DNA of 64,000 nucleotides from Chryseobacterium endalhagicum (GTDB taxonomy: Bacteria; Bacteroidota; Bacteroidia; Flavobacteriales; Weeksellaceae), in contig NZ_JAELVM010000001.1 in the NCBI RefSeq assembly GCF_016745235.1, forward strand, positions 1,811,856-1,875,855. Direction: 5' to 3'. This document shows, one piece after another, positions 26,493-35,539 of the stretch. The translations under genes and the position numbers were made by a program. How positions within the stretch are numbered: the first letter of the stretch is position 1; the number at the start of each line of letters is the position of its first letter. The notes under the pieces are model-generated. The model was not told the DNA's origin. It worked only from the letters and a program-made list of their open reading frames with translations, and ran no database searches.

Positions 26493-26948
26493 ATGATGAA
26501 AGTAAAAGTTTTTAAAATCAGACTTCCTGAAGAATTTCTCTATAAAGATCAGAAAATGCTTGATGATTTCCTGGAAGTAAACGAAATTATAAAAGTGGAA
26601 ACCGCTTTTGTAAATGATGAACGTTATTGGTCCGTAATCCTGTATTTTGAAGAACTGAAGACTCTTAAAAATACGGTGAAAGAACCAAAGGCTGTAAAAT
26701 ACTCTGCAGATAATGATACTTTAAACTCCGATGAAGAGAAAATTTTAAATGCCCTGAAATACTGGAGGTCCGAGAAAGCGAAGGAACAGAATCTCCCCAC
26801 TTATTTCATTGCGAGCAATAAAGAACTCATGTCTGTAGCCAAGTACAAGCCCGTGAAAAAAGAAGAACTGCTGGATATCAAAGGTTTCGGGAAACATAAG
26901 ATTGAAAATTATGGCGAAGAGATCCTGGAGATCCTTGAAAGTGTCTGA
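26493..26948 (+). CDS. HRDC-domain protein
   Basis: A 151-residue protein. The N-terminal 65 residues are a small alpha/beta region with no recognised family. Residues about 80-151 are an HRDC domain ([21 protein letters not shown], then [21 protein letters not shown]), the nucleic-acid-binding module of RecQ helicases and RNase D. No helicase or nuclease motif is present, so it probably acts as a DNA or RNA adaptor. Placement 14 nt after ssb supports a joint role in DNA metabolism. Confidence 0.85.
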   Translation: MMKVKVFKIRLPEEFLYKDQKMLDDFLEVNEIIKVETAFVNDERYWSVILYFEELKTLKNTVKEPKAVKYSADNDTLNSDEEKILNALKYWRSEKAKEQNLPTYFIASNKELMSVAKYKPVKKEELLDIKGFGKHKIENYGEEILEILESV

Positions 26949-27037
26949 TTTTTTGGATTAAACAATCACAATGCATCGAAAGCTGGAGAAGATTGCTTCT
27001 TCAGCTTTTATCTTTCGGAAAAGTCCTTTCAATTGCT

Positions 27038-27045
27038 TATTTTTG
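27038..27045 (+). promoter_or_regulatory. -7 promoter element of hisS
   Basis: TATTTTTG fits the Bacteroidota -7 consensus TAnnTTTG and lies 41 nt before the hisS start. No clear -33 TTG is at the standard distance. Confidence 0.45.
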
Positions 27046-27085
27046 CAATCAATATCATTATCAATCATCAATTATCGCTTATAAA

Positions 27086-28438
27086 ATGAAGCCAAGTTTA
27101 GCAAAAGGAACGAGAGATTTTACAGCACAGGAAGTTTCCAGAAGAAAATATATCATTAATATTTTACAGAATAATTTCGAATTATTCGGGTTTCAGCCAT
27201 TGGAAACACCAAGCTTTGAAAATCTTTCCACATTGACAGGGAAGTACGGAGAAGAAGGGGACCGTTTGATCTTTAAGATCTTGAATTCGGGAGAATACGC
27301 TTCTAAAGTAAATCAGGAAGACTGGGATAATAAAAACCATCAGAAACTTATTTCTCAGATTTCAGATAAAGCCCTTCGTTATGACCTTACTGTACCTTTT
27401 GCAAGATTTGTAGCGATGAATCATGGGAAACTGACTTTTCCTTACAAGCGTTACCAGATTCAGCCGGTATGGAGGGCGGACCGTCCTCAGAAAGGAAGAT
27501 TCAGAGAATTTTACCAGTGTGATGCGGATGTGGTAGGAAGTGAAAGCCTATTGCAGGAAGTGGATCTGGTTCAGCTGTATCTGAAGTCGTTCTCAGATCT
27601 TGGAATTCCTGTTACCATTCATATGAACAACAGGAAAATTCTTTCCGGTCTGGCAGAATATGCGGGTATCACAGACAAGCTGATCGACTTTACGGTGGCT
27701 TTGGATAAACTGGATAAAATCGGGAAAGACGGTGTTGTGAAGGAGTTATTGGAAAGAGAGATTTTTCAGGAATCTATTGATAAATTAGAGTTCCTGTTCA
27801 ATCAGTCGGATGACGCACTGGAAAACCTTCTTCAGCTTAAAGAAAAATTTGCAGACAGCGAAATTGGCCTGAAAGGAGTGGAAGAACTGGAATTTGTTCT
27901 TACCCAATCTCTGAATCTGGGGGTAGATATGCAGAATCTTGTGTTTAATATCACTTTGGCCAGAGGTTTAGATTACTATACCGGAGCTATTTTTGAAGTG
28001 AAAGCGGATGAGGTGGCCATGGGCTCTATCGGCGGCGGCGGAAGATATGATAACCTTACAGAAGTTTTCGGGGTGAAAAATATTCCGGGAATCGGGATTT
28101 CATTTGGTTTAGACAGGGTTTATCTCGTGATGGAAGAGCTTAATCTTTTCCCTGAAGAAGCTTCATCGAAGACTGAATATTTATTCGCAAATTTTGGAGG
28201 AGAAGGAATTGTAGATGCTTTAAAACTGATCATGCAGTTGAGAGCAAAAGGAGTTTCTGCGGAGCTTTATCCTGAAAATGCAAAAATCAACAAGCAATTT
28301 ACCTATGCAGAAAAGAAAGGGATTAAAAACCTTGTTTTCTTAGGAGAAGAAGAAATAAAAAACGGAACAGTAACTTTTAAAGATCTTGAAGCCGGAGAGC
28401 AGAAAACACTTTCTCTGGAAGAGTTTTTAAGTCTGTAA
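27086..28438 (+). CDS. hisS: histidyl-tRNA synthetase
   Basis: A 450-residue class II aminoacyl-tRNA synthetase that charges tRNA-His. The start is set at [12 protein letters not shown], the usual N-terminus of the family; the frame is open for 31 codons upstream but that part contains the promoter. Class II motif 2 lies around [17 protein letters not shown]. The histidine-binding signatures [11 protein letters not shown] and GGGGRYDNL, and the anticodon-binding domain from about residue 350, are all present. It is an essential housekeeping gene transcribed alone, followed by a long hairpin. Confidence 0.95.
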   Translation: MKPSLAKGTRDFTAQEVSRRKYIINILQNNFELFGFQPLETPSFENLSTLTGKYGEEGDRLIFKILNSGEYASKVNQEDWDNKNHQKLISQISDKALRYDLTVPFARFVAMNHGKLTFPYKRYQIQPVWRADRPQKGRFREFYQCDADVVGSESLLQEVDLVQLYLKSFSDLGIPVTIHMNNRKILSGLAEYAGITDKLIDFTVALDKLDKIGKDGVVKELLEREIFQESIDKLEFLFNQSDDALENLLQLKEKFADSEIGLKGVEELEFVLTQSLNLGVDMQNLVFNITLARGLDYYTGAIFEVKADEVAMGSIGGGGRYDNLTEVFGVKNIPGIGISFGLDRVYLVMEELNLFPEEASSKTEYLFANFGGEGIVDALKLIMQLRAKGVSAELYPENAKINKQFTYAEKKGIKNLVFLGEEEIKNGTVTFKDLEAGEQKTLSLEEFLSL

Positions 28439-28455
28439 AGAATATTTTAACACCC

Positions 28456-28530
28456 AATAATCCCATTACAACTAGTCTTTTGAGCATATAAAAATGCAGA
28501 CAGACTTTCGTAGTGGGATTATTTTATTTT
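28456..28530 (+). terminator. long hairpin after hisS
   Basis: AATAATCCCATTAC (28456-28469) pairs with GTAGTGGGATTATT (28510-28523), with one G-T pair. Inside the loop, AGTCT/AGACT and GCAT/ATGC extend the hairpin. TTATTTTT follows. It works as a terminator by shape, but the length is unusual and it could be a decayed mobile hairpin. Confidence 0.55.
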
Positions 28531-28614
28531 TGAACATTCAGAGTTTCTGTTTTTCGATATTTATATGGATATAAACTTTTTTTTATTTTTTAGTTTTCCA
28601 AAAGAAAAAATAAT

Positions 28615-28622
28615 TACATTTG
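28615..28622 (+). promoter_or_regulatory. -7 promoter element of the gntR-like gene
   Basis: TACATTTG fits TAnnTTTG and lies 16 nt before the GntR start, so the mRNA leader would be very short. Confidence 0.5.
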
Positions 28623-28633
28623 CCATAATATTA

Positions 28634-28647
28634 TATGTATGAACATA
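28634..28647. promoter_or_regulatory. candidate GntR operator 1
   Basis: TATGT-ATGA-ACATA is a perfect inverted repeat across the predicted transcription start and the GntR ATG. A matching site (one base off) lies at 29420-29433 before the mannosidase gene. Autorepression is inferred. Confidence 0.5.
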
Positions 28648-29400
28648 CCAACAAAGGATTTTACCATTGATCATAAAAGTAAGCTGCCATTACATGTACA
28701 GGTTGAAGAGCTTTTTCGTAAGCTCATCAAAGTAGAACCTTACAGTAAAGGAGCTTTGCTTCCCAAGGAAGTTGATCTGGCCAATCTTTGGGGTGTTTCA
28801 AGAAATACAATCCGGCAGGCAACCAATAAACTGGAACATGAAGGCCTCATTGTAAGAAAAAAAGGAATTGGCACCCGAGCCGCGGAAAAGAAAAGTCTGG
28901 TAACAGGTCTGGACCATTGGTACAGTTTTACAAGAGAAATGCAGGAAAAAGGAATTGAGGTCATTAATCTGCTTCTTAAAACTGAGCTGGTGAATTCAAA
29001 TGAAACGATTTGTAATTTTTTTAACTGCTCTCCGGACAAAAAAATATTCAAACTCTCCAAATTAAAAGGGGAGAATGCTGATGAACCCATCGTTTATTTC
29101 GAAAGCTATTTTCATCCGAGAATAGCTCTGGATAAAGATGATGATTTTAATACACCTCTGTATACCATGCTGCAGGAAAGCTATGGAGTAGTGGTGCACC
29201 AGTCAAGGGAAAATATCAGTGCCTGCCAGGCGGGAACAGTACTGGGTAAAAAACTCAAAGTACCGGCTGCATTTCCGGTATTGAAACGGGAGCGTTTTGT
29301 GTATGATATCAATGGAAAGCCGGTAGAATATAATATTGGCTACTACAGATCAGATAAATTCACGTATACCATTGAAATTGCAAAGTCATCTGACAGTTAA
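28639..29400 (+). CDS. GntR-family regulator with UTRA domain (HutC type)
   Basis: A 253-residue regulator. The N-terminal winged helix-turn-helix (about 15-80) includes LPKEVDLANLWGVSRNTIRQ. The C-terminal UTRA effector domain (about 95-245) includes VYFESYFHPRI and KRERFVYDINGKPVEYNIGYYRSDKF, typical of sensors for sugar phosphates or other small effectors. It stands 60 nt upstream of the mannoside operon on the same strand. Two TATGT-N4-ACAT(A/T) sites, one over its own start and one before the mannosidase, suggest it represses itself and the operon until a sugar derivative is present. Confidence 0.88.
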   Translation: MNIPTKDFTIDHKSKLPLHVQVEELFRKLIKVEPYSKGALLPKEVDLANLWGVSRNTIRQATNKLEHEGLIVRKKGIGTRAAEKKSLVTGLDHWYSFTREMQEKGIEVINLLLKTELVNSNETICNFFNCSPDKKIFKLSKLKGENADEPIVYFESYFHPRIALDKDDDFNTPLYTMLQESYGVVVHQSRENISACQAGTVLGKKLKVPAAFPVLKRERFVYDINGKPVEYNIGYYRSDKFTYTIEIAKSSDS

Positions 29401-29419
29401 GATCTTTTTTATAATTATA

Positions 29420-29433
29420 TATGTTCAAACATT
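29420..29433. promoter_or_regulatory. candidate GntR operator 2
   Basis: TATGT-TCAA-ACATT lies 28 nt before the GH38 start and repeats the arms of the site at 28634-28647. Confidence 0.45.
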
Positions 29434-29460
29434 CTTACATAAAATTTTAAATACAAAACT

Positions 29461-32400
29461 ATGGGTAATCGGTATTTCATTGTGTTACTGTTTTTTATAC
29501 TGTCCGGTCAGAAAGTGTATGGTCAGAAAAAAGTTCCATTTTTTGGTAAAATAGAGTCTGTGAGTGGCTATGCCCGTGAAATCAGCGGCGAAAATATCAG
29601 CTATTTTTCTGCATTTCCGGAACATGCTACCCAGGCATTGCTTACCCGGACTACAGATGGTGCCAAAACCATTGAATGGGAAACGGATCTTGTCCCTGCA
29701 AAAATATCCGGTCCATATGTTTATTTCAGCTGGCTGGTATCTCATTCTTCCGGAACCAGCGGAGGAGAGCGTCGTTTCGATCTTTCCATCAATGATCAGA
29801 AAGCGCTGACACTGACCACACAGCCGGGCAATAAAAACCCTGACTGGATCTCAAAGGCAGCAGACAGCACCGCTTTTGTATTTCATCAGACCAAAACAGA
29901 TGGCTTAAAAGATTCTTACGGAATTGCTTATCTGCGGGTCCCCGTTAAGAAATTAACACCCGGAAAACCTCTCCGTTTAAAACTTACAGGACAGGCCCAA
30001 AACAGCAGGGATTGGTTTATGACCTACAAATTTACTTTTCAGGAGAAAATGGATGCCGTGCTCACACCTTTTATCCTGAAAGATGGAAAAAGGGTGGTTT
30101 CTCTTACTACGCTCCACTTTGGAAAAGATCAGAAGATAACGGCTAAGGTTAGCAATAAGGAAACGTTTTCTTTTACCGTGCCTGATGGTGTGAAAAGCTT
30201 TGAAATTCCGGTTTCAGCAAAAGAGAATTCTGTGGTAATCAATGTGTCTTCAGATGGAAAAGAGCTTTATCATAAAACATTTCCCTTAGAACATGTAGTA
30301 CCCCGGACGCTGTATTTTGTGCATCACTCGCATACGGATGTAGGATATTCGCATCTGCAGGCGGAAGTGGAAAAAATTCATACCAAAAATATCTATGATG
30401 CGCTTAAAATGATAGAAGAAACGCGCCATCTGCCTGAGGAAGCTCGTTTCAAATGGAATGTGGAAGCACTTTGGGATGTGGAAAATTTTATGCAGAAGGC
30501 AACACCTGAAGATATAAAAGCTTTTGTAAAAGCCGTAAAGGAAGGAAGCATCGGTCTTTCCGCCATGTACGCTAATATTTTAACAGGAATAAGCCAGCCC
30601 GAAGAACTCTTCCATTACACTGAATATGCTCAGAAATTGGAGAAAGAATACGGTTTATCCATTAAAAGTGCAATGATGTCTGATGTTCCGGGTTTTGCAT
30701 GGTCTTTAGTTCCTGCATTACGTTCTTCCGGGGTAAAATATTTTTCCAGCGGACCGAATTATCTGGGGAAAAGCAATCCTTATTTAGGTGACCGCGTAGG
30801 ACATTTCGTGAAAAACTGGGGCGACCGTCCGGTATGGTGGCAGTCACCGTCCGGGAAAGATAAAATACTGTTCTGGACAGCCGGAAGAGGATATTCTTCA
30901 TGGCATGGCGTTCATCCGGGGGATGTTTTTGAAAGCGGACAGAGAAAAATTGCAGAATATCTGGATGATCTTACCAGAACCAATTATCCCTATGAGATGG
31001 TGCAATGGCGCTACAACATCGTGGCAGATAACGGTCCCATTGATACATCCGTCTCAAAATTTGTAGACGAATGGAACAAAAAATATGCATCTCCAAAAAT
31101 AGTACTGAGTATCAATGAAAAGATGTTTGAAATATTCGAAAAAAAATATGGCGATAAGATCCCTGTAGTAAAAGGTGATATCAGCCCTTACTGGGAAGAC
31201 GGAGCCATGTCTACAGCAAAAGAAGAAGGGATCAACAGAAACAGCAGTTTGAAGCTACAGCAGCTGACAACCCTTTATTCGATGATTAATCCAGGTTTGT
31301 ATAGCAATCAGAAGTTTTATGATGCCTGGAGAAACGTGATTCTTTTCCATGAGCATACCTGGGGAGCGTTCAACAGCATTACAGCGCCGGATCTTCCGTT
31401 CGTAACCGATCAGTGGAAAGTAAAGAAACAGTTTTCGCTGGACGGAAATACTATGGCGAATACTTTAGAAGAAGATTTACTGAAACCACTCACAGCTTCC
31501 CCATCAAAGAACATTACAGTATTTAATACTTCCTCATGGGTACGCAGCGGAACGGTGATCATCTCTGATATGGCAGATGGAAACGCCGTTAAGGACTCAA
31601 AAGGGAATACAATTCCGGTACAGAAACTTGGAGACGGCAAGGCTGCATTCACTGCGGTAAATATCCCTCCACTGGGTTCTGCTTTATATACCGTTATTAA
31701 GGACAAAACAAAACCAGCAAGTCCTTTCACCGTATCAGATTCTCAGATATCCAATGGAAAAGTGACTGTGGGCTGGGATGCAAAGACAGGAAGCATTACC
31801 CGTTTTACGGATAACAGTGCCGTGAATCATGCCGGAAATTTTAATAATCAGGGATTGAACAGCTATTGGTACGTACCGGGCTCTAATCCGGAAGAAGCAG
31901 TTTCCAGTTCAAATGTTAAAGTCAAAGTATTGGAGAATGGACCTGTCATGGTTAAAGTTTCACTGGTGTCAGAAGCACCGGGTGCCCGCAAATTGGAAAG
32001 GATTATCACTCTGTTTGCCGGAAGTGATGAAGTTTTACTGGAAAATATTATCGACAAAACTCCTGTACGAACCAAAGAATCCGTTCATTTTGGATTTCCT
32101 TTTAATACTGAATTTAAAAATATAACCGCAGACGCCGGTTATGGGATTATGAAATATTTAACCGATCAGCTGCCCGGATCCAATATGGATTACTGGTACA
32201 GCCGCCGCTGGCTGGATGCTTCTTCGGAGAAAAAAGGAATACAGTGGATGATGATTGAAACTCCGTTAACGGAAGCTTCAGCCATGATAGACGAAAGAAT
32301 GACCATTGATAACAGCCACAAAAAATGGAAAGATAAAGGAACTCCGGGCACCACGAACTGGTTCAGCTATGCGATGAACAATTACTGGCATACCAATTAC

Positions 32401-32781
32401 AAAGCGGATCAGGAAGGGCCTGTGCATTATCACTATGCACTCCGTCCTCATGAAGGGTTTAATGCTGTAGAGAACGAAAAATCGGCAGCGGCGTTTACAC
32501 AGCCTCTCATAGCGGTTCAAACCAACGAAAAAGTATCAGGTGGAAGCCTGTTTAAGATGAGCAATGATAAAATTGTTGTCACTACCATTACCCCGCAGGA
32601 GGATAAGAGCTTGCTGATCAGGCTTTATAATCCTGACGAAAAAGAGCAGATCAACACTTTTATCTGGGAGAAGCTTAAACCTAAAAGCCTTATCGATATG
32701 AAGACCGGAAAAACCATCTCACCTGACACAAAATTAAATGTGGCCGGAATGGATGTCGTGGAAATAAAAGCGGTTCTATAA
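29461..32781 (+). CDS. secreted GH38-like alpha-mannosidase
   Basis: A 1106-residue exported glycosidase with signal peptide (LSGQKVYG, cleavage before Q). After an N-terminal beta region, the GH38 catalytic domain starts near residue 285 with HHSHTDVGYSH, whose His and Asp are zinc ligands in the family. NVEALWDVENF lies near 333. The segment MMSDVPGFAWSLVPAL near 405 is where the nucleophilic Asp is expected. The C-terminal half is the beta-sandwich region typical of the family. It would remove alpha-mannose residues in the periplasm. It is followed after 4 nt by the sugar-kinase gene. Confidence 0.85.
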   Translation: MGNRYFIVLLFFILSGQKVYGQKKVPFFGKIESVSGYAREISGENISYFSAFPEHATQALLTRTTDGAKTIEWETDLVPAKISGPYVYFSWLVSHSSGTSGGERRFDLSINDQKALTLTTQPGNKNPDWISKAADSTAFVFHQTKTDGLKDSYGIAYLRVPVKKLTPGKPLRLKLTGQAQNSRDWFMTYKFTFQEKMDAVLTPFILKDGKRVVSLTTLHFGKDQKITAKVSNKETFSFTVPDGVKSFEIPVSAKENSVVINVSSDGKELYHKTFPLEHVVPRTLYFVHHSHTDVGYSHLQAEVEKIHTKNIYDALKMIEETRHLPEEARFKWNVEALWDVENFMQKATPEDIKAFVKAVKEGSIGLSAMYANILTGISQPEELFHYTEYAQKLEKEYGLSIKSAMMSDVPGFAWSLVPALRSSGVKYFSSGPNYLGKSNPYLGDRVGHFVKNWGDRPVWWQSPSGKDKILFWTAGRGYSSWHGVHPGDVFESGQRKIAEYLDDLTRTNYPYEMVQWRYNIVADNGPIDTSVSKFVDEWNKKYASPKIVLSINEKMFEIFEKKYGDKIPVVKGDISPYWEDGAMSTAKEEGINRNSSLKLQQLTTLYSMINPGLYSNQKFYDAWRNVILFHEHTWGAFNSITAPDLPFVTDQWKVKKQFSLDGNTMANTLEEDLLKPLTASPSKNITVFNTSSWVRSGTVIISDMADGNAVKDSKGNTIPVQKLGDGKAAFTAVNIPPLGSALYTVIKDKTKPASPFTVSDSQISNGKVTVGWDAKTGSITRFTDNSAVNHAGNFNNQGLNSYWYVPGSNPEEAVSSSNVKVKVLENGPVMVKVSLVSEAPGARKLERIITLFAGSDEVLLENIIDKTPVRTKESVHFGFPFNTEFKNITADAGYGIMKYLTDQLPGSNMDYWYSRRWLDASSEKKGIQWMMIETPLTEASAMIDERMTIDNSHKKWKDKGTPGTTNWFSYAMNNYWHTNYKADQEGPVHYHYALRPHEGFNAVENEKSAAAFTQPLIAVQTNEKVSGGSLFKMSNDKIVVTTITPQEDKSLLIRLYNPDEKEQINTFIWEKLKPKSLIDMKTGKTISPDTKLNVAGMDVVEIKAVL

Positions 32782-32806
32782 TGTAATGATCACTGAAATA
32801 AAAACA

Positions 32807-33754
32807 ATGTCAAAACCAGTTATTGCCATAGACATGGGAGGAACCCGGATTAAAATCGGAATTGTGAAAGACAGTACCATTCTGGCTTCATCCTCCATCA
32901 GTGCAGATTCCGGGAATGGGTTGAAAAATAAACTTCCTTACATAGAAAAAGCAGTCAGAGATTTACTGAATCAGCAGGAGCTTTCTTGTGAAGATATTGC
33001 CGGACTGGGAATAGCTTCACCGGGTATCATCGACAGTCATGAAAAGAAAGTCCTTTCTATCGACAAAAAATTTGGTGATGCCCCCGGAATTGATTTGCAG
33101 AAGTGGTGCAGACAGGCATTTAATCTTCCTTTTACTATAGAAAATGACGCCCGTGCAGCCTTACTGGGAGAATGGAAATACGGAAAAGCAAAAAATTATG
33201 ATAATGCTGTTTTAATGAGCCTTGGAACCGGAGTAGGAAGTGCTGCGGTAATGGAAGGAAAGCTTCTGAGAGGAAAACATTTTACAGCAGGCATTTTGGG
33301 CGGACATTTTGTGATCAATTATAAAGGTGAAATCTGTAATTGCGGGAATAAAGGCTGTGTGGAAACCGAAGCCTCCACATGGAAACTTACATCAATTGCA
33401 AAAGACAATAACAGTTTTTTAGACAGTAAAATGGCTTCCCTATCTTCTATAGATTATGAAGCCGTCTTTAAATGGGCAGAAGAAGGAGATTCCGTGGCAG
33501 AAGAAATCCGTGATCAGAGTCTGCAGGCGTGGTCTGCTTGTGCCATCAATCTTATTCACGCTTACGATCCAGAAATATTGGTGCTTACAGGCGGCATTAT
33601 GGCGAGCAGTTCCCATATCATTCCTTACATCAGACAAAAGATAGAACAGCATGCGTGGACACCCTGGGGAAAAGTGAACATTGAAGAAGCCGCATTTCCC
33701 GGTTCTGCTGCATTGTATGGAATGAGCTATCTGGTAAATACGGATCAGAAATAA
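32807..33754 (+). CDS. ROK-family sugar kinase
   Basis: A 315-residue kinase from MSKPVIAIDMGGT; an in-frame ATG at 32786 would add seven residues. The ATP phosphate-binding motif DMGGTRIKIG, the sugar-binding ENDARAALLGEW and the ROK zinc motif CNCGNKGCVETEAS are present. The family phosphorylates glucose, mannose, fructose or N-acetyl sugars at O-6 (or acts as a repressor, but no DNA-binding domain is present here). Between a mannosidase and a mannose-6-phosphate isomerase gene, mannokinase is the best guess. Confidence 0.88.
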   Translation: MSKPVIAIDMGGTRIKIGIVKDSTILASSSISADSGNGLKNKLPYIEKAVRDLLNQQELSCEDIAGLGIASPGIIDSHEKKVLSIDKKFGDAPGIDLQKWCRQAFNLPFTIENDARAALLGEWKYGKAKNYDNAVLMSLGTGVGSAAVMEGKLLRGKHFTAGILGGHFVINYKGEICNCGNKGCVETEASTWKLTSIAKDNNSFLDSKMASLSSIDYEAVFKWAEEGDSVAEEIRDQSLQAWSACAINLIHAYDPEILVLTGGIMASSSHIIPYIRQKIEQHAWTPWGKVNIEEAAFPGSAALYGMSYLVNTDQK

Positions 33755-33779
33755 TAAAAATCAATGAAATTGAATACTA

Positions 33780-35534
33780 ATGAAATCGAATTACAATAAA
33801 TTTCCGGTCACTGAAATAAAAGGTCAAAGCTGTACGGCAGGCTGGGAAAATATATTCAGTGAGGTTAAAAAAAACAATCCCAAAATAATAGCCATTGAAT
33901 GCTATCCCGGTGTTTTTTTGGATGAGATTATAGTTGAGGTACAAACATTTTTAAACCCGGCTTTAATCATCAATACAGCGGAAGCGATGAAATCAGAAGC
34001 TGAAATCAGCGAAATGGTTCAGCCTTATGTTACAGATGATCCCGTTTTCGGAATGATGAATACCCTTGAGCTGGAAGATTATTTTGATGAAAAGAAAATA
34101 TTAAATCTTCAGAAAATAATGAATGATACTGATGGAGGTGTGGTGATCATCGGGCCCGGAGCCGTCTTATTGGGCAGCCAGCCGGAACTGATCCTTTACG
34201 CAGATATGCCGCGGTGGGAAATACAGATGCGCTTTCGCAATAATACCGCCTGTAATCTCGGAAAAACAAATTACAGGGATCCGTTTTCCTATCAGTATAA
34301 ACATGCTTATTTTGTGGATTGGCGTGTCTCTGACCGTTATAAAAAAAGAATCCTGAAAACCTGTGATTTCATCATAGATACCACTAAACCCGGTGAGCCT
34401 AAAATGATCAGTGTAAACGCATTGTTTGATGCTCTTGAACAAATAATTACCACACCGTTCAGAGTGGTTCCGTTTTTCGATCCCGGACCCTGGGGCGGAC
34501 AGTGGCTCAAAGAAATATGTGATCTTGACAGAAGTGCTCAGAATTTTGCATGGGGCTTCGATTGTGTTCCTGAGGAAAACAGCCTTTTGCTGGGATTTGG
34601 GGATGAGGTCATGGAAATACCGTCAGCTAATCTTGTATTTTTTCAACCTGAAGCTTTATTGGGCGAAAAAGTGTACGAAGGTTTCGGAGATGAGTTTCCC
34701 ATCCGTTTTGATTTTCTGGATACGATGGGAGGAGGCAACCTGAGCCTGCAGGTGCATCCGTTAAAAGAATATATCAGAGAAAAATTCGGAATGACCTATA
34801 CCCAGGATGAAAGCTATTACATACTGGATGCTGAAGAAAATGCTTTTGTATATCTCGGGCTTAAAGAAAACATAGATCCTGAACTGATGATGAAGGATCT
34901 GGAAAGTGCCCAGCTTGGTGATATGGATTTTAATGCTGATGAATATGTACAGAAATGGCCGGTCCGCAAACATGATCATGTATCGATTCCCGCAGGAACG
35001 GTACATTGTTCAGGAGCAGATGCTGTCGTATTGGAAATAAGTGCTACGCCTTATATTTTTACCTATAAATTGTGGGACTGGGGACGTATGGGACTGGATG
35101 GGAAACCACGTCCTATATCACTTGAACACGGCAAAAATAATATCCAGTGGAACCGGGATTCATCCTGGACAAAGGAAAACATTCTGAATCTCATGGTTCC
35201 TGTTGCAGAAGGTGACGGCTGGCGGGAAGAACGTACCGGACTTGATGCCTGGTCATTTATTGAAACCCGCAGACACTGGTTTACGAAGAAAGTTCATCAT
35301 CATACAGAAGGAACTGTGAATGTTTTAAATCTTGTAGAAGGGCGTGAAGCTATTATAGAAAGCCCTGATCACAGCTTTGAACCTTACATCGTCCGGTATG
35401 CTGAAACCTTTATCATTCCGGCAGGCGTTGGAGCTTATACCATTACTCCACATGGCGAGAGTGAAGGGAAGGAATGTGCCACCGTAAAAGCAGGCATTCG
35501 TACAGATATGATTAAAGAAAAAATTCTAAAATAA
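33780..35534 (+). CDS. manA: class I mannose-6-phosphate isomerase with extra N-terminal domain
   Basis: A 584-residue protein. Residues about 230-584 are a zinc-dependent type I phosphomannose isomerase converting mannose-6-P to fructose-6-P. The zinc motif LSLQVHPLKEYI lies near 323, with ESYYILDAEE and the active-site IPAGTVHCSGADAVVLEISATP. The first ~210 residues form a separate alpha/beta domain (IIAIECYPGVFLDEIIVEV, VVIIGPGAVLLG, then CDFIIDTT) resembling a nucleoside-kinase-like fold without a clear P-loop. The frame is continuous, so this is a true fusion. It links the kinase and transporter of the operon. Confidence 0.85.
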   Translation: MKSNYNKFPVTEIKGQSCTAGWENIFSEVKKNNPKIIAIECYPGVFLDEIIVEVQTFLNPALIINTAEAMKSEAEISEMVQPYVTDDPVFGMMNTLELEDYFDEKKILNLQKIMNDTDGGVVIIGPGAVLLGSQPELILYADMPRWEIQMRFRNNTACNLGKTNYRDPFSYQYKHAYFVDWRVSDRYKKRILKTCDFIIDTTKPGEPKMISVNALFDALEQIITTPFRVVPFFDPGPWGGQWLKEICDLDRSAQNFAWGFDCVPEENSLLLGFGDEVMEIPSANLVFFQPEALLGEKVYEGFGDEFPIRFDFLDTMGGGNLSLQVHPLKEYIREKFGMTYTQDESYYILDAEENAFVYLGLKENIDPELMMKDLESAQLGDMDFNADEYVQKWPVRKHDHVSIPAGTVHCSGADAVVLEISATPYIFTYKLWDWGRMGLDGKPRPISLEHGKNNIQWNRDSSWTKENILNLMVPVAEGDGWREERTGLDAWSFIETRRHWFTKKVHHHTEGTVNVLNLVEGREAIIESPDHSFEPYIVRYAETFIIPAGVGAYTITPHGESEGKECATVKAGIRTDMIKEKILK

Positions 35535-35539
35535 CTCAT

